From the NCBI RefSeq assembly GCF_031432215.1, contig NZ_JAVKGN010000001.1, positions 620,001 through 684,000 on the forward strand: a DNA stretch of 64,000 nucleotides, written 5' to 3'. How positions within the stretch are numbered: the first letter of the stretch is position 1; the number at the start of each line of letters is the position of its first letter. Shown here piece after piece: positions 34,551-43,138 of this stretch. This DNA is from Halodesulfurarchaeum sp. HSR-GB. Its GTDB lineage: Archaea; Halobacteriota; Halobacteria; Halobacteriales; Halobacteriaceae. The position numbers and the translations under genes are program-made. The notes under the pieces are model-generated. The model ran no database searches, had not been told where the DNA came from, and saw only the letters and a program-made list of their open reading frames with translations.

Positions 34551-35732
34551 ATGAAACTCGCAATGATCGGGATCGGCCAGGCGGGGGGCAAGATACTCGA
34601 CAAGTTCCTCGAGTACGACGAGCGAACTGACTCGGGGATCGTCCGGTCCGCAATCGCGGTCAACACCGCGAAGGCCGACCTCATGGGGCTGGAGAAGGTC
34701 CCGGAGGACAACCGGGTACTGATCGGGCAGTCCCGGGTGAAGGGACACGGGGTCGGAGCGGACAACGAACTCGGCGCGGAGATCGCCGAGGAGGACATCG
34801 ACGAGATCCAGGGCGCGATCGACAACATACCGGTACACGAGGTCGACGCGTTTCTCATCATCGCCGCGCTGGGCGGCGGAACCGGGAGTGGGGGCGCACC
34901 GGTGCTCGCAAAGCACCTCAAGCGCATCTACACCGAACCGGTCTACGGGATCGGCGTCCTGCCGGGCAAGGACGAGGGCGGCATCTACACGCTGAACGCG
35001 GCCCGGTCCTTCCAGACGTTCGTCAGCGAGGTGGACAACCTCCTCGTGTTCGACAACGACGCCTGGCGCAAGTCCGGGGAGTCCATCCAGGGCGGCTACG
35101 ACGAGATCAACGAGGAGATCGTCACCCGCTTTGGCATCCTCTTCGGGGCCGGCGAGGTCACCGGGAGCGGCGACGTGGGGGAGAGTGTCGTCGACTCCAG
35201 TGAGATCATCAACACGCTTGCTGGAGGCGGCGTCTCGACCATCGGCTATGCGTCCGAGACCGTCGAGAACTCCGGTTCGAGCGGCGGTTTCCTCTCGAAG
35301 ATCACCGGGAGCGGGGGTTCGGAAACCGAGGACTCGGCGAACACGACCAACCGGATCACGAGTCTCGTCCGGAAGGCCGCACTGGGACGGCTTACCCTGC
35401 CCTGTGAGATCGAGGGGACCGAACGGGCACTGCTGGTCGTGGCCGGCCCGTCCAGTTACCTCAACCGGAAGGGCATCGAGCGCGGCCGGAAGTGGCTCGA
35501 AGAGCAGACCGGCAGCATGGAGGTCCGGGGTGGGGACTACCCCGTAGGCGACTCCTCGCAGGTCGCGGCGGTCACGCTGCTCTCCGGGGTCACGAACGTG
35601 CCACGCATCAAGGAACTCCAGGGCAAGGCCGTCGAGGCCCAGGAGAACATGGACGACATCCGGCAGGAAAGCGAAGCGGCCTTACAGGACTTGGTGGAAG
35701 ACGAGGACGATGAACTCGAGCCACTATTCTAA
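34551..35732 (+). CDS. cetZ1: Tubulin/FtsZ-like cytoskeletal GTPase CetZ1
   Basis: 393 residues, typical CetZ length. GTP-binding tubulin signature GGGTGSG (108-114), N-terminal MKLAMIGIGQAGGKILDKFLE and the acidic C-terminal tail DEDDELEPLF, all as in CetZ1 of Haloferax, which controls rod-shape formation and motility. It polymerises at the membrane/cell surface from the cytoplasm. The following gene overlaps its last 23 bp, giving a coupled pair. The ATG at 34551 is the family start. Confidence 0.93.
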   Translation: MKLAMIGIGQAGGKILDKFLEYDERTDSGIVRSAIAVNTAKADLMGLEKVPEDNRVLIGQSRVKGHGVGADNELGAEIAEEDIDEIQGAIDNIPVHEVDAFLIIAALGGGTGSGGAPVLAKHLKRIYTEPVYGIGVLPGKDEGGIYTLNAARSFQTFVSEVDNLLVFDNDAWRKSGESIQGGYDEINEEIVTRFGILFGAGEVTGSGDVGESVVDSSEIINTLAGGGVSTIGYASETVENSGSSGGFLSKITGSGGSETEDSANTTNRITSLVRKAALGRLTLPCEIEGTERALLVVAGPSSYLNRKGIERGRKWLEEQTGSMEVRGGDYPVGDSSQVAAVTLLSGVTNVPRIKELQGKAVEAQENMDDIRQESEAALQDLVEDEDDELEPLF

Positions 35733-36492
35733 ACTCGCGATCGCTGCGGTGCTCCTCGCGGTCGTCGCGGCCGGCCCGGCCGCGGCGGTGTCAGTGAGCG
35801 ACGCCACGGCTCCAGACTCCGTCGAGGTCGGCTCGACGGTCGACGTGACCTACACGGTCGAGGACCTCTATACCAACTACAACGAGTGGAGCCTGGAGGG
35901 GGCGACCGAACTCGAGTCGGTCACCTGGACGGTGACGACCTACGATCTCAGCGACAGTCAACTCGACAAACAGCAGTACAACGGCCAGGAGTTCAGCCAC
36001 GCCCTCGACAAGGAGGGTGACGTGGCGATGGTCGAAGTGCGACTCCAGGGCACGGTTCCCGAGTGGTCGAACTGGTCGTATGACCCGGCCCAGTCGATCA
36101 CGCTGGCTGACTTCACCGAGAGCCAGACCGGCGGCGCGGAGAACGACCTGCTAACCTCGACGGCGCGTCCGTATACTGAATCGAGTCAGTCCGCCCGGAC
36201 CGCCCTCGACGATGCGACCGCGGCGATCCAGGACGCCGAGGACGCCGGTGTCGACGTGACCGAGGCCACCGACCGCCTCGATAACGCCCAGTCCGCGTTC
36301 AACTCCGGCAACTTCGAGAACGCGCAGGACCTCGCGGGCGACGCCCAGGAGAGTGCCGAGTCCGCCCAGCAGCAAAGCCAGCGGACGAGCACGCTGCTCA
36401 TGATCGGCGGCGTCGTGCTGGTGCTCGCGATCCTCGCCGGTGTCGGCTACTGGTATCTCTCCAACCGGGAGACCTACGACAAACTCGGCTAG
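35710..36492 (+). CDS. Secreted, membrane-anchored coiled-coil protein overlapping cetZ1
   Basis: 260 residues. Signal-like N-terminus (about 1-26, KLAIAAVLLAVVAAGPAAA), an extracellular beta-rich domain (about 30-140), a helical, Ala-rich coiled region (about 155-225, ARTALDDATAAIQDAED ... SAFNSGNFENAQDLAGDAQE) with repeats of about 28 residues, and one C-terminal membrane helix (about 230-252) with a short tail. It begins 23 bp inside the end of cetZ1 in another frame and is 4 bp before cofC. Function unknown; genomic linkage suggests a cell-surface role with CetZ1. Confidence 0.85.
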   Translation: MNSSHYSKLAIAAVLLAVVAAGPAAAVSVSDATAPDSVEVGSTVDVTYTVEDLYTNYNEWSLEGATELESVTWTVTTYDLSDSQLDKQQYNGQEFSHALDKEGDVAMVEVRLQGTVPEWSNWSYDPAQSITLADFTESQTGGAENDLLTSTARPYTESSQSARTALDDATAAIQDAEDAGVDVTEATDRLDNAQSAFNSGNFENAQDLAGDAQESAESAQQQSQRTSTLLMIGGVVLVLAILAGVGYWYLSNRETYDKLG

Positions 36493-36496
36493 GCCC

Positions 36497-37126
36497 ATGC
36501 GGGCCTGTATTCCGTTCGACGCGACCACCCCCAAGCGACGGCTCGGTTCGGCACTTTCCGCCTCCGAGCGTGTGGACTTCGCGATCGCGATGTTGCGTGA
36601 CGTGCTGCAGGCGATGGCGCCCACCGAACTGGAACCGACCGTGATTGCGACTGAAAAACCCGACGCGACGTTGCCGGCCCCGATTCGAGTGGATGATCGC
36701 CCCCTTGATGCGGTGATCGAGGATGCTATCGAGGCGGAGACCCCCGTTGCGGTCGTCATGGCCGACCTGCCACTCGTCGAGCCGGAATCACTGGCTCGCC
36801 TGCAGGCGACCGCCGGTGACGTGGTCCTGGCCCCGGGGCGCGGGGGCGGGACGAACGCGATGCTCGTCCGGACGGACTCGTTCTCGGTCGATTATCACGG
36901 CGCGTCGATCCGTGATCACCGCCGAATCGCCGCGGCACGAGCCCTCGACGTAAGCGAGATCGATTCCTTCCGGCTGGGGACCGACGTGGACGAACCCGCG
37001 GATCTGATCGAGGTGTTGCTCCACGGCGGTCCTCACAGTGTGGCCTGGCTCCGGGAGGCGGGGTTCCGGATCGAGACGACCGCGGGCCGCCCGACGGTGA
37101 CGAGAGGCCCTCCGGGTAGCACTTAA
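36497..37126 (+). CDS. cofC: 2-phospho-L-lactate guanylyltransferase (F420 biosynthesis)
   Basis: 209 residues. Nucleotidyltransferase start MRACIPFDATTPKRRLGSAL, ADLPLVEP (metal/nucleotide site) and APGRGGGTNAMLV with the C-terminal DVDEPADL. CofC activates 2-phospholactate (or PEP) with GTP for coenzyme F420. cofG follows 25 bp downstream; the pair, plus cofH convergent, makes an F420 locus. Start chosen at MRACIPF, just 4 bp after the upstream stop. Confidence 0.92.
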   Translation: MRACIPFDATTPKRRLGSALSASERVDFAIAMLRDVLQAMAPTELEPTVIATEKPDATLPAPIRVDDRPLDAVIEDAIEAETPVAVVMADLPLVEPESLARLQATAGDVVLAPGRGGGTNAMLVRTDSFSVDYHGASIRDHRRIAAARALDVSEIDSFRLGTDVDEPADLIEVLLHGGPHSVAWLREAGFRIETTAGRPTVTRGPPGST

Positions 37127-37151
37127 CTGCCGGCCACCCGAGAGCCAACTC

Positions 37152-38261
37152 GTGTTTCCCGCGGCCGGCCTCGATCTGTCGATCGACCAGTCGGCAGTCG
37201 AGTCGCTGCTGGCGGTCGAGCCCACGGCGGTCGACCCGCCCGAAACCGTGACTGTCGCCCGGAACGTCTTTCTCCCACTGACGACGGCCTGTCGGTACGC
37301 CTGTGGCTACTGCACCTTCTACGATCCGCCGGGGGCGGCCGATCTGCTGGACCCGGAGGCGGTCCGCTCGGAACTTCGTCGCGGCCGCGAGGCGGGCTGT
37401 ACGGAGGCGCTTTTCACCTTCGGCGACGACCCGGACGAGCGGTACACGGCGATCCACGAGGAACTCTCCGGCCGCGGCTTCGAGTCCGTCCAGGACTACC
37501 TTCGGGCCGGTGCTGAGTGGGCCCTCGACGCTGGCTTGCTCCCGCATGGCAACCCGGGCGAGCAGACTCGCGAGGAACTGGCTGCGGTGGCCGACGTCAT
37601 GGCCAGCATGGGCGTGATGCTCGAAACGACGGCCGACGTGCCGGCCCACGCCGGGCCGCGGGGCAAATCGCCGGCCGATCGACTCCGGACGATTCGCGCC
37701 GCGGGCGAACTGTCGGTCCCGTTCACCACCGGCATCCTCGTGGGGATCGGCGAGGACTGGCGCGACCGCGCCGAGAGTCTGCTCGCGATTCGAGCCCTTC
37801 ACGAACGGCACGGCCACATTCAGGAGGTGATCGTCCAGCCGGTGACCCGGAACGAGCGCTGGCAGGGCGAGGAACCCGGAACGGAAACGCTCAGACGGGT
37901 CGTCGCGATGGCTCGAACGGCACTCCCCCCGGCGGTTGCCGTCCAGATCCCGCCGAACCTCACGGCCGTCGAACCCCTCCTTCGGGCCGGCGCGGACGAC
38001 CTGGGCGGGGTGTCCCCGGTGACGGTCGATCACGTGAACCCCGAGGCCGCCTGGCCCGCGTTCCGGGACCTGGCGGCGACCGTCGAGTCCATGGACATCG
38101 CGCTTCACGAACGGCTGCCGGTCCGCGAGCGATTCCTTCCCTCGTCCGGACTCGAAAACGAGTGGATCGGCGAGCCCGTGGGGCGGGTGCTCTACGGTGA
38201 TACCCCTGCTGGCCGGCACTATCGCGCCATCATCGGCGACACGGACGGCCCGCGAACCTAG
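37152..38261 (+). CDS. cofG: FO synthase subunit CofG (radical SAM)
   Basis: 369 residues. Radical SAM cluster motif CX3CX2C in CRYACGYC (C47, C51, C54), followed by a TIM-barrel pattern. With CofH it makes the deazaflavin chromophore FO from 5-amino-6-ribitylaminouracil and tyrosine. It starts with GTG (37152), which gives the family N-terminus; no upstream ATG is available. The TAG stop shares CTAG (38258-38261) with the cofH stop. Confidence 0.93.
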   Translation: MFPAAGLDLSIDQSAVESLLAVEPTAVDPPETVTVARNVFLPLTTACRYACGYCTFYDPPGAADLLDPEAVRSELRRGREAGCTEALFTFGDDPDERYTAIHEELSGRGFESVQDYLRAGAEWALDAGLLPHGNPGEQTREELAAVADVMASMGVMLETTADVPAHAGPRGKSPADRLRTIRAAGELSVPFTTGILVGIGEDWRDRAESLLAIRALHERHGHIQEVIVQPVTRNERWQGEEPGTETLRRVVAMARTALPPAVAVQIPPNLTAVEPLLRAGADDLGGVSPVTVDHVNPEAAWPAFRDLAATVESMDIALHERLPVRERFLPSSGLENEWIGEPVGRVLYGDTPAGRHYRAIIGDTDGPRT

Positions 38262-39631
38262 GGCTTGGGAACCGTCTCGCCCGGGGCCAGAAGCGGTGTT
38301 CCGTCCGCGAGCGGGCCCAACACTGGGCCGGGCCGCTCGCGCTCCGGGTCGATCCGGTGGCGGCGCTCGTAGTCCGTCGAGCGCTCGACCGGCACGCGAT
38401 CGAGGTCGTCGATCAGATCGACCAGGGCCGCGACCGAGCGGAACTCGCCGTGGTCCCCGCCAGCGCGACTGGTGATCGACTCCGCGAGGAGCGTGCCCGA
38501 GAGGTCATCAGCCCCACCCGCAAGTAGTGTCTTCGCCAGGTCGTCGCCGTGTTTTACCCAGGAGGCCTGGACGTGCTCGACGTTGTCCAGGAAGAGTCGG
38601 GCGACGGCCACGACGAGGCGGTCTTCGGCCAGCGTGGCACCGCCCGAAACCAGGCCTCGCCTCGCGAGCGGGGTGTCGTGATGGACAAAGGAGAGCGGGA
38701 CGAACTCGGTGATGGCTCCCGTCCGGTCCTGTAACTCACGGATCCGGGCGAGATGTCTGGCTCGATGTGCCTCGTTTTCGACGTGTCCGTACAGCATCGT
38801 CGCGGTCATCGGCAGACCAGCGGCCGCGGCGCCACGCATCGCGTCGAGCCAGCCCTGGGTGTCGATCTTCCCGGGGCAGATGACCTCCCGGACTTCCTCG
38901 ATTAGGATCTCGGCGGCGGTGCCGGGGACCGAATCGAGGCCCGCCTCGCTGAGCCGGCGGTAGACCGTCTCGAAGTCCCAGTCGGTCCCGCGACGGGCGT
39001 GATCGGCCTCTTCGGGAGTCATCGAGTGGACGTGGAGCCCGTCGACGGACATGGCCCGGAGTTGCTCGGCGTAGGTCCCCGGATCGGTGCGATAGGCTGC
39101 GGGCGGCCGGTAGGAGGGTCCGGATTCGGCCGCCAGGATCTCCCGGTGCTCGTCGTCGAGCGCGAGGGCGGGATGCAGCCCGCTCACGGTGGTGACTTCC
39201 GAGACCCCGCGCCGAACGGCGTCCAGCACGAGCGACCGGGATTGGGCCGGCGTGCGGGTGTAGCCACGCTCGTCGCCTCCATAGCCGGTCTCGAAGGTGT
39301 GGGCGCTGTCACGATAGTTGCAGAACAGACAGCCCGTGTCACAGGCAGTGGTGACGTTGTTGTTGAGGTTCGCGACGAAGGTGACCGACTCGCCGACGAC
39401 TTCCTCGCGGCGGCGGTCGGCGGCGGTGACAACCGCTTCGAGGCGTTCGGGGTCGATGCCCCGCCGATCGGAGCCGGTGGTTAGCAACTCGATCGCATCG
39501 GCGATGGTGAGCCGGTCCCCGGCACGGGCCCGGGCCAGGGCGTTCTCGAAGGACTGGTCGGTCTCCGGGCGGATTTCGAAGTCGAACTGCTCGCGGGGGA
39601 CACCGGTCGGCAGCGTGGGCCCGTCTCCCAT
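38258..39631 (-). CDS. cofH: FO synthase subunit CofH (radical SAM)
   Basis: 457 residues. CX3CX2C motif CDTGCLFC (C97, C101, C104) and the CofH-typical VHSMTPEEADHARRG and GLDSVPGTAAEIL stretches. It condenses the tyrosine-derived fragment onto the pyrimidine; CofG completes FO. Convergent with cofG rather than in the same operon. Start MGDGPTLPTGV at 39631; the reading frame extends further upstream but with no family similarity. Confidence 0.94.
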   Translation of the reverse strand: MGDGPTLPTGVPREQFDFEIRPETDQSFENALARARAGDRLTIADAIELLTTGSDRRGIDPERLEAVVTAADRRREEVVGESVTFVANLNNNVTTACDTGCLFCNYRDSAHTFETGYGGDERGYTRTPAQSRSLVLDAVRRGVSEVTTVSGLHPALALDDEHREILAAESGPSYRPPAAYRTDPGTYAEQLRAMSVDGLHVHSMTPEEADHARRGTDWDFETVYRRLSEAGLDSVPGTAAEILIEEVREVICPGKIDTQGWLDAMRGAAAAGLPMTATMLYGHVENEAHRARHLARIRELQDRTGAITEFVPLSFVHHDTPLARRGLVSGGATLAEDRLVVAVARLFLDNVEHVQASWVKHGDDLAKTLLAGGADDLSGTLLAESITSRAGGDHGEFRSVAALVDLIDDLDRVPVERSTDYERRHRIDPERERPGPVLGPLADGTPLLAPGETVPKP

Positions 39632-39712
39632 GGCGTCGCGTATTCGGTACAGCCCAAAAAGTTCGCGGGGTCGGTGAGAAACGCTTTGGGGCCCCCGCTC
39701 CCAGGTGCGCGT

Positions 39713-40729
39713 ATGACCAGCGTCAAGGACATCCGGGTCGAGACACCGGCCTCGGAGGGGACTCTCGGGCAGGGGGCGTTCGTCTTCAGCGACGACTATT
39801 CGGTTTTCGACTGGGGGCGGATGCCGGACGAGATACCCCGGAAAGGGGCGAGTCTCTGTGCGATGGGCGCGTACAACTTCGAGCGCCTGGAGGAGGCCGG
39901 CGTTTCGACTCACTATCGCGGCGTGATCGAGGACGGCGAGGTACTGCCACTCGCGGCCGTCGAGGAACCGCCGACCGAGATGGCGATCGATCTGGCCCAG
40001 GTTCCGGACCTGCCACACTCCGAGGCGGGCTACGATTACGAGGCCTATCACGCGGCCGGTGGCCCCATGGTCGTGCCGCTGGAGATCGTCTTTCGAAACG
40101 TCGTCCCGCCCGGATCGAGCCTGCGGCGCCGGACGAAGCCGGCCGATCACGGCCTCGAGTACGACACCTGGCCCGCGGAGACCGTCTCACTCGAGGAGCC
40201 AATCGTCGAGTTCTCGACCAAATACGAGAAGCAGGACCGCTACCTGGACCGCGAAGCGGCCGCGCAAATCGCTGGCCCGGCGAGCATCGACACACTCGAG
40301 GACTGTGCCCGGACGGTCAACCGCGTGATTTCGGAGCGGGCCGATCGAGTCGGGCTCACCCACCAGGACGGCAAGATCGAGTGTGTCTATCACGACGGCG
40401 CGGTGCTGGTCGCGGACGTGGCCGGCACCTTCGACGAGAACCGGTTCAGTTCGGACGGCATCCAGCTCTCCAAGGAGGTCATCCGCCAGTACTACCGCCG
40501 GACCGATTCGGAGTGGGTCGAGGCCGTCAAGGAAGCCAAGGACGAGGCTCTGGCGAGTGCGGACCCGGACTGGCGCGAATCAGTCGAGATCTCGCCCAAA
40601 CCGCTGCCCGAACACGTGCTCCGGCACGTCTCGAACATGTACGCGGCCGGCGCGAACACCTATCTCGGCCGGGACCTCTTCGACGCGCCACCCCTGGAGA
40701 CGGTTCTGGATCACCTCCGCTCGCTGTAG
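39713..40729 (+). CDS. purC: SAICAR synthetase (PurC)
   Basis: 338 residues. Recognisable SAICAR synthetase features: FVFSDDYSVFDWGRMPDEIP, the core MVVPLEIVFRNVVPPGSSLRRR with catalytic Arg, and DGKIECVYHDGAVLVADVAGTFDENRF near the nucleotide site. Longer than bacterial PurC (about 240) as usual in haloarchaea. Joins aspartate to CAIR in purine synthesis. purS and purQ follow 70 bp downstream. Confidence 0.93.
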   Translation: MTSVKDIRVETPASEGTLGQGAFVFSDDYSVFDWGRMPDEIPRKGASLCAMGAYNFERLEEAGVSTHYRGVIEDGEVLPLAAVEEPPTEMAIDLAQVPDLPHSEAGYDYEAYHAAGGPMVVPLEIVFRNVVPPGSSLRRRTKPADHGLEYDTWPAETVSLEEPIVEFSTKYEKQDRYLDREAAAQIAGPASIDTLEDCARTVNRVISERADRVGLTHQDGKIECVYHDGAVLVADVAGTFDENRFSSDGIQLSKEVIRQYYRRTDSEWVEAVKEAKDEALASADPDWRESVEISPKPLPEHVLRHVSNMYAAGANTYLGRDLFDAPPLETVLDHLRSL

Positions 40730-40799
40730 GTATTCAGGAACGTGGGCTAACCCGGCGGTTCCAAAAGAGTTTTTGAGCACAATCGCGCACGTTCACTCG

Positions 40800-41051
40800 A
40801 TGAGCGCCTACACCGCCACGGTGACGGTTCGTCTCAAGCGGGGCGTGCTCGACCCGGAGGCGACCACGACCCAGCGCGCCCTCGAACGCCTGGGCTTCGA
40901 ACTGGAGGACCTCCGCTCGGCCGATCAGTACCACATCGACCTGGACGCCGCGAACGCCGACGCCGCCGAGGATCGCGCCGCGGAGATGGCCGAACGGCTC
41001 CTGGCGAACCCCACGATTCACGATTACACGGTGGAGATCGCCGAGCGATGA
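40800..41051 (+). CDS. purS: Phosphoribosylformylglycinamidine synthase subunit PurS
   Basis: 83 residues, the usual PurS size, with the beta-alpha-beta pattern (TATVTVRLKRGVLDPEATTT ... LANPTIHDYTVEI). PurS links PurL and PurQ in the FGAM synthase complex. Its last bases overlap purQ by 4 (ATGA), ensuring equal synthesis. Confidence 0.94.
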   Translation: MSAYTATVTVRLKRGVLDPEATTTQRALERLGFELEDLRSADQYHIDLDAANADAAEDRAAEMAERLLANPTIHDYTVEIAER

Positions 41052-41740
41052 CCGTGGCAATCGTCCGGTTCGGCGGGTCGAACTGCGACCGGGACGCCGC
41101 CCGCGCGCTTGACTCCCTGGACATCGACAACGAGATCGTCTGGCACGAGGACGGCCTCCCCGCGGACACGACCGGCGTGATGCTTCCGGGCGGCTTCTCC
41201 TACGGTGACTATCTCCGGGCGGGCGCGATGGCCGCCCGCGCCCCGATCATGCAGGCCGTCAAGGAGCAGGCCGAGGCTGGCGTGCCCGTCCTGGGCATCT
41301 GTAACGGGGCCCAGATCGGCTGCGAGGCGAGTCTCACGCCGGGAGCCTTCACGACGAACGAGAGCGCCCGCTTCCAGTGTGAACACGTCCACGTTCGCGT
41401 GGAGAACGCCGACACCCGGTGGACCCGGGCCTACGAGGAGGGTCAGGTCCTCGAACTCCCGATCGCCCACGCCGAGGGCCGCTTTGAGATCAGCGAGGAC
41501 GCCCTGGCGGATCTTCAGGCCGCGGACCGGATCCTCTTCCGATACTCGACCCCCGACGGCGAAATCACTCCCGAAGCGAATCCGAACGGCTCGACTGACA
41601 ACGTCGCTGGCATTCTCGGCGAGCGCGAAAACGTGGCTGTGCTGATGCCCCATCCCGAACGGGCCGCACTCTCGGATATCGGCGGGACCGATGGGCGGGG
41701 TATTCTTGCGGGCTTTGCCTCTGCTACCGTTCCACAGTGA
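41048..41740 (+). CDS. purQ: FGAM synthase glutaminase subunit PurQ
   Basis: 230 residues. Class I glutaminase: nucleophile Cys85 in LGICNGAQ, and the His-Glu pair in LMPHPERA near the C-terminus. It supplies ammonia from glutamine to PurL. Coupled to purS. A small minus-strand ORF overlaps its last 17 bp. Confidence 0.95.
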   Translation: MTVAIVRFGGSNCDRDAARALDSLDIDNEIVWHEDGLPADTTGVMLPGGFSYGDYLRAGAMAARAPIMQAVKEQAEAGVPVLGICNGAQIGCEASLTPGAFTTNESARFQCEHVHVRVENADTRWTRAYEEGQVLELPIAHAEGRFEISEDALADLQAADRILFRYSTPDGEITPEANPNGSTDNVAGILGERENVAVLMPHPERAALSDIGGTDGRGILAGFASATVPQ

Positions 41741-41840
41741 CCGGATCGCGGCAGGCGATCCAGCAGTGTGGACCGGCGTCGTCCCGGACTTCGAACCAGC
41801 CGTCCGGACAACTGTATCCCTCTCGTCTGACGTCGGTCAT
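41724..41840 (-). CDS. Putative 38-residue Cys/His microprotein
   Basis: 38 codons with a Cys-Pro-Asp start and an HCWIACR motif (C10, H29, C30, C34), so possibly zinc-binding. It overlaps the end of purQ on the opposite strand, and its codon bias is haloarchaeal. Upstream on its own strand is a 7-bp hairpin (41853-41872). Size is below what gene finders report. I do not recognise a family; it could be chance. Confidence 0.45.
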   Translation of the reverse strand: MTDVRREGYSCPDGWFEVRDDAGPHCWIACRDPVTVER

Positions 41841-41852
41841 GGCCTGTCTCCC

Positions 41853-41872
41853 CTGCGGCGTGAAAGCCGCAG
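41853..41872. promoter_or_regulatory. Hairpin upstream of the microprotein ORF
   Basis: CTGCGGC / GCCGCAG with a 6-nt loop GTGAAA. It lies 12 nt upstream of the minus-strand ORF start and downstream of purQ, so it could be an operator, a leader hairpin, or a purQ terminator. Confidence 0.35.
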
Positions 41873-41951
41873 CCATGGTGTTCGACCCCATCCCTAATCA
41901 ATCAATGGTACGTTCTCCTGCTATTTCCTGGAATCCGATAGATCCGGCCGG

Positions 41952-43016
41952 TCAGCTCTCGAGTGGCATGTTGTAACTTTGCTCCCGTTCGAGGACCGTC
42001 TCCCAGGTCCGCTCACAGGCACAGGACACCTCGCCGAAGACGGTTGGGTCCTGTCGCCGGTTGAAGTCCCCGATGGCCCGCTCGACGGTCTCATCACACT
42101 CCCCGCAGTTGTGCGGGCCGCGATCGCTGCCAGCCCCGACTGGGTCCGAGACGACGATGGCGTCCACGGCTGCTGTCCGTTCGAGCACATCCGCGACCGA
42201 CCAGAGCCAGGGTGGGCGGTAGCCCCCGTCGTAGTACAGTTCCTCGATGAGCGTGTCCTCCATCACGGTCGTCGGGTTCAGCGAAACGGTGTGTGCGAAC
42301 TCCGCGACCTGCTCGATCGATTCGACGGCGTCCTCGATGGCCTCGGACTCGGTGAGGAAGGGTGGCTTCAACAGGAGATAGCCCTTCACGCCCGCACCAG
42401 CCTCTTGGGCGACGGTCGCGGCCTCCCGGACCGCCTCGAAGTCGAAGTACTTGTTCACGGCGTCCCGCCGGACCCGGTCGCTCGCGGTCTCGATCCCGAC
42501 GGCGACGTCCGTCGCCAGCCCGGCTTCGAGGAACGGTTCGAGTCGGTCCGCGGTCACGAAGTCGGGGAGGGTCTCGATGACGATCCGCTCCCGGTCGGCG
42601 AAGGTCTCGGCGATGGCCGCTCGCGTCTCCGGCCCGACCTCCCGGTCGTCCAGGATCGATCCCGAGGAGTAGAGTTTCACCACCTCAGCGGGCTGGTCGG
42701 CCTGCTCGGCTTCTCGCTCCAGGGCGGTCTCGATCTGTGCCAGCAGGGCCTCGTGACTGACGCCCTCGGCGTTTTCGGACTCCGAGACGTATCCACACAT
42801 CGTACAGCCCCCGGCCCGTGCCCAGCGACACCCACCGGTGTCGAGGATGATCGTGAGCGAGGACCTGATCCCGTCGGGTGTCAGGTCCTCGTCGAGCCAG
42901 GTCCGGGTCGGCTGGGTCGGGTCCCCACCTTCGTGTCGGGACCGAAGCCGACCGGTAGCCCGGTTGAGCGCGTCGAGGTGGTTCCCGTAGTCGTATTCCG
43001 GTCTCGATTCGGCCAT
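41952..43016 (-). CDS. raSEA: Radical SAM archaeosine biosynthesis protein RaSEA
   Basis: 354 residues. Radical SAM cysteines are C63, C71 and C74 (GGCRWARAGGCTMCGY), a spacing of CX7CX2C that differs from the common CX3CX2C but is seen in this Elp3-like family. Later parts: LYSSGSILDD, VAVGIETASDRVR, and C-terminal Cys-rich HNCGECDETVERAIGDF and SCACERTW. RaSEA works with ArcS: ArcS adds lysine to preQ0 in tRNA and RaSEA cleaves it to archaeosine. arcS (47272) and tgtA (49057) are nearby. Confidence 0.88.
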   Translation of the reverse strand: MAESRPEYDYGNHLDALNRATGRLRSRHEGGDPTQPTRTWLDEDLTPDGIRSSLTIILDTGGCRWARAGGCTMCGYVSESENAEGVSHEALLAQIETALEREAEQADQPAEVVKLYSSGSILDDREVGPETRAAIAETFADRERIVIETLPDFVTADRLEPFLEAGLATDVAVGIETASDRVRRDAVNKYFDFEAVREAATVAQEAGAGVKGYLLLKPPFLTESEAIEDAVESIEQVAEFAHTVSLNPTTVMEDTLIEELYYDGGYRPPWLWSVADVLERTAAVDAIVVSDPVGAGSDRGPHNCGECDETVERAIGDFNRRQDPTVFGEVSCACERTWETVLEREQSYNMPLES

Positions 43017-43127
43017 TGATGCAATCTACGCGTCGGCGCGTAAAGTGCCGTCGCTCGCGGCCCGTAACGGGTATTCGTTACATACTGACGGCAAGGACTA
43101 CCCCATCTCCGCCCGTGGATGAATAGT

Positions 43128-43132
43128 GGAGG
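43128..43132 (+). promoter_or_regulatory. Shine-Dalgarno GGAGG of the oxidoreductase gene
   Basis: A clear GGAGG sits 6 nt before the ATG at 43139. Most genes in the window lack such a site, so this gene probably has a real 5' leader. Confidence 0.6.
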
Positions 43133-43138
43133 TTACTC

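Noticed and set aside
38258-40150. A 630-codon version of cofH
   Set aside because: Residues before MGDGPTLP lie antisense to purC and are not part of the CofH family; the start at 39631 gives the normal length.
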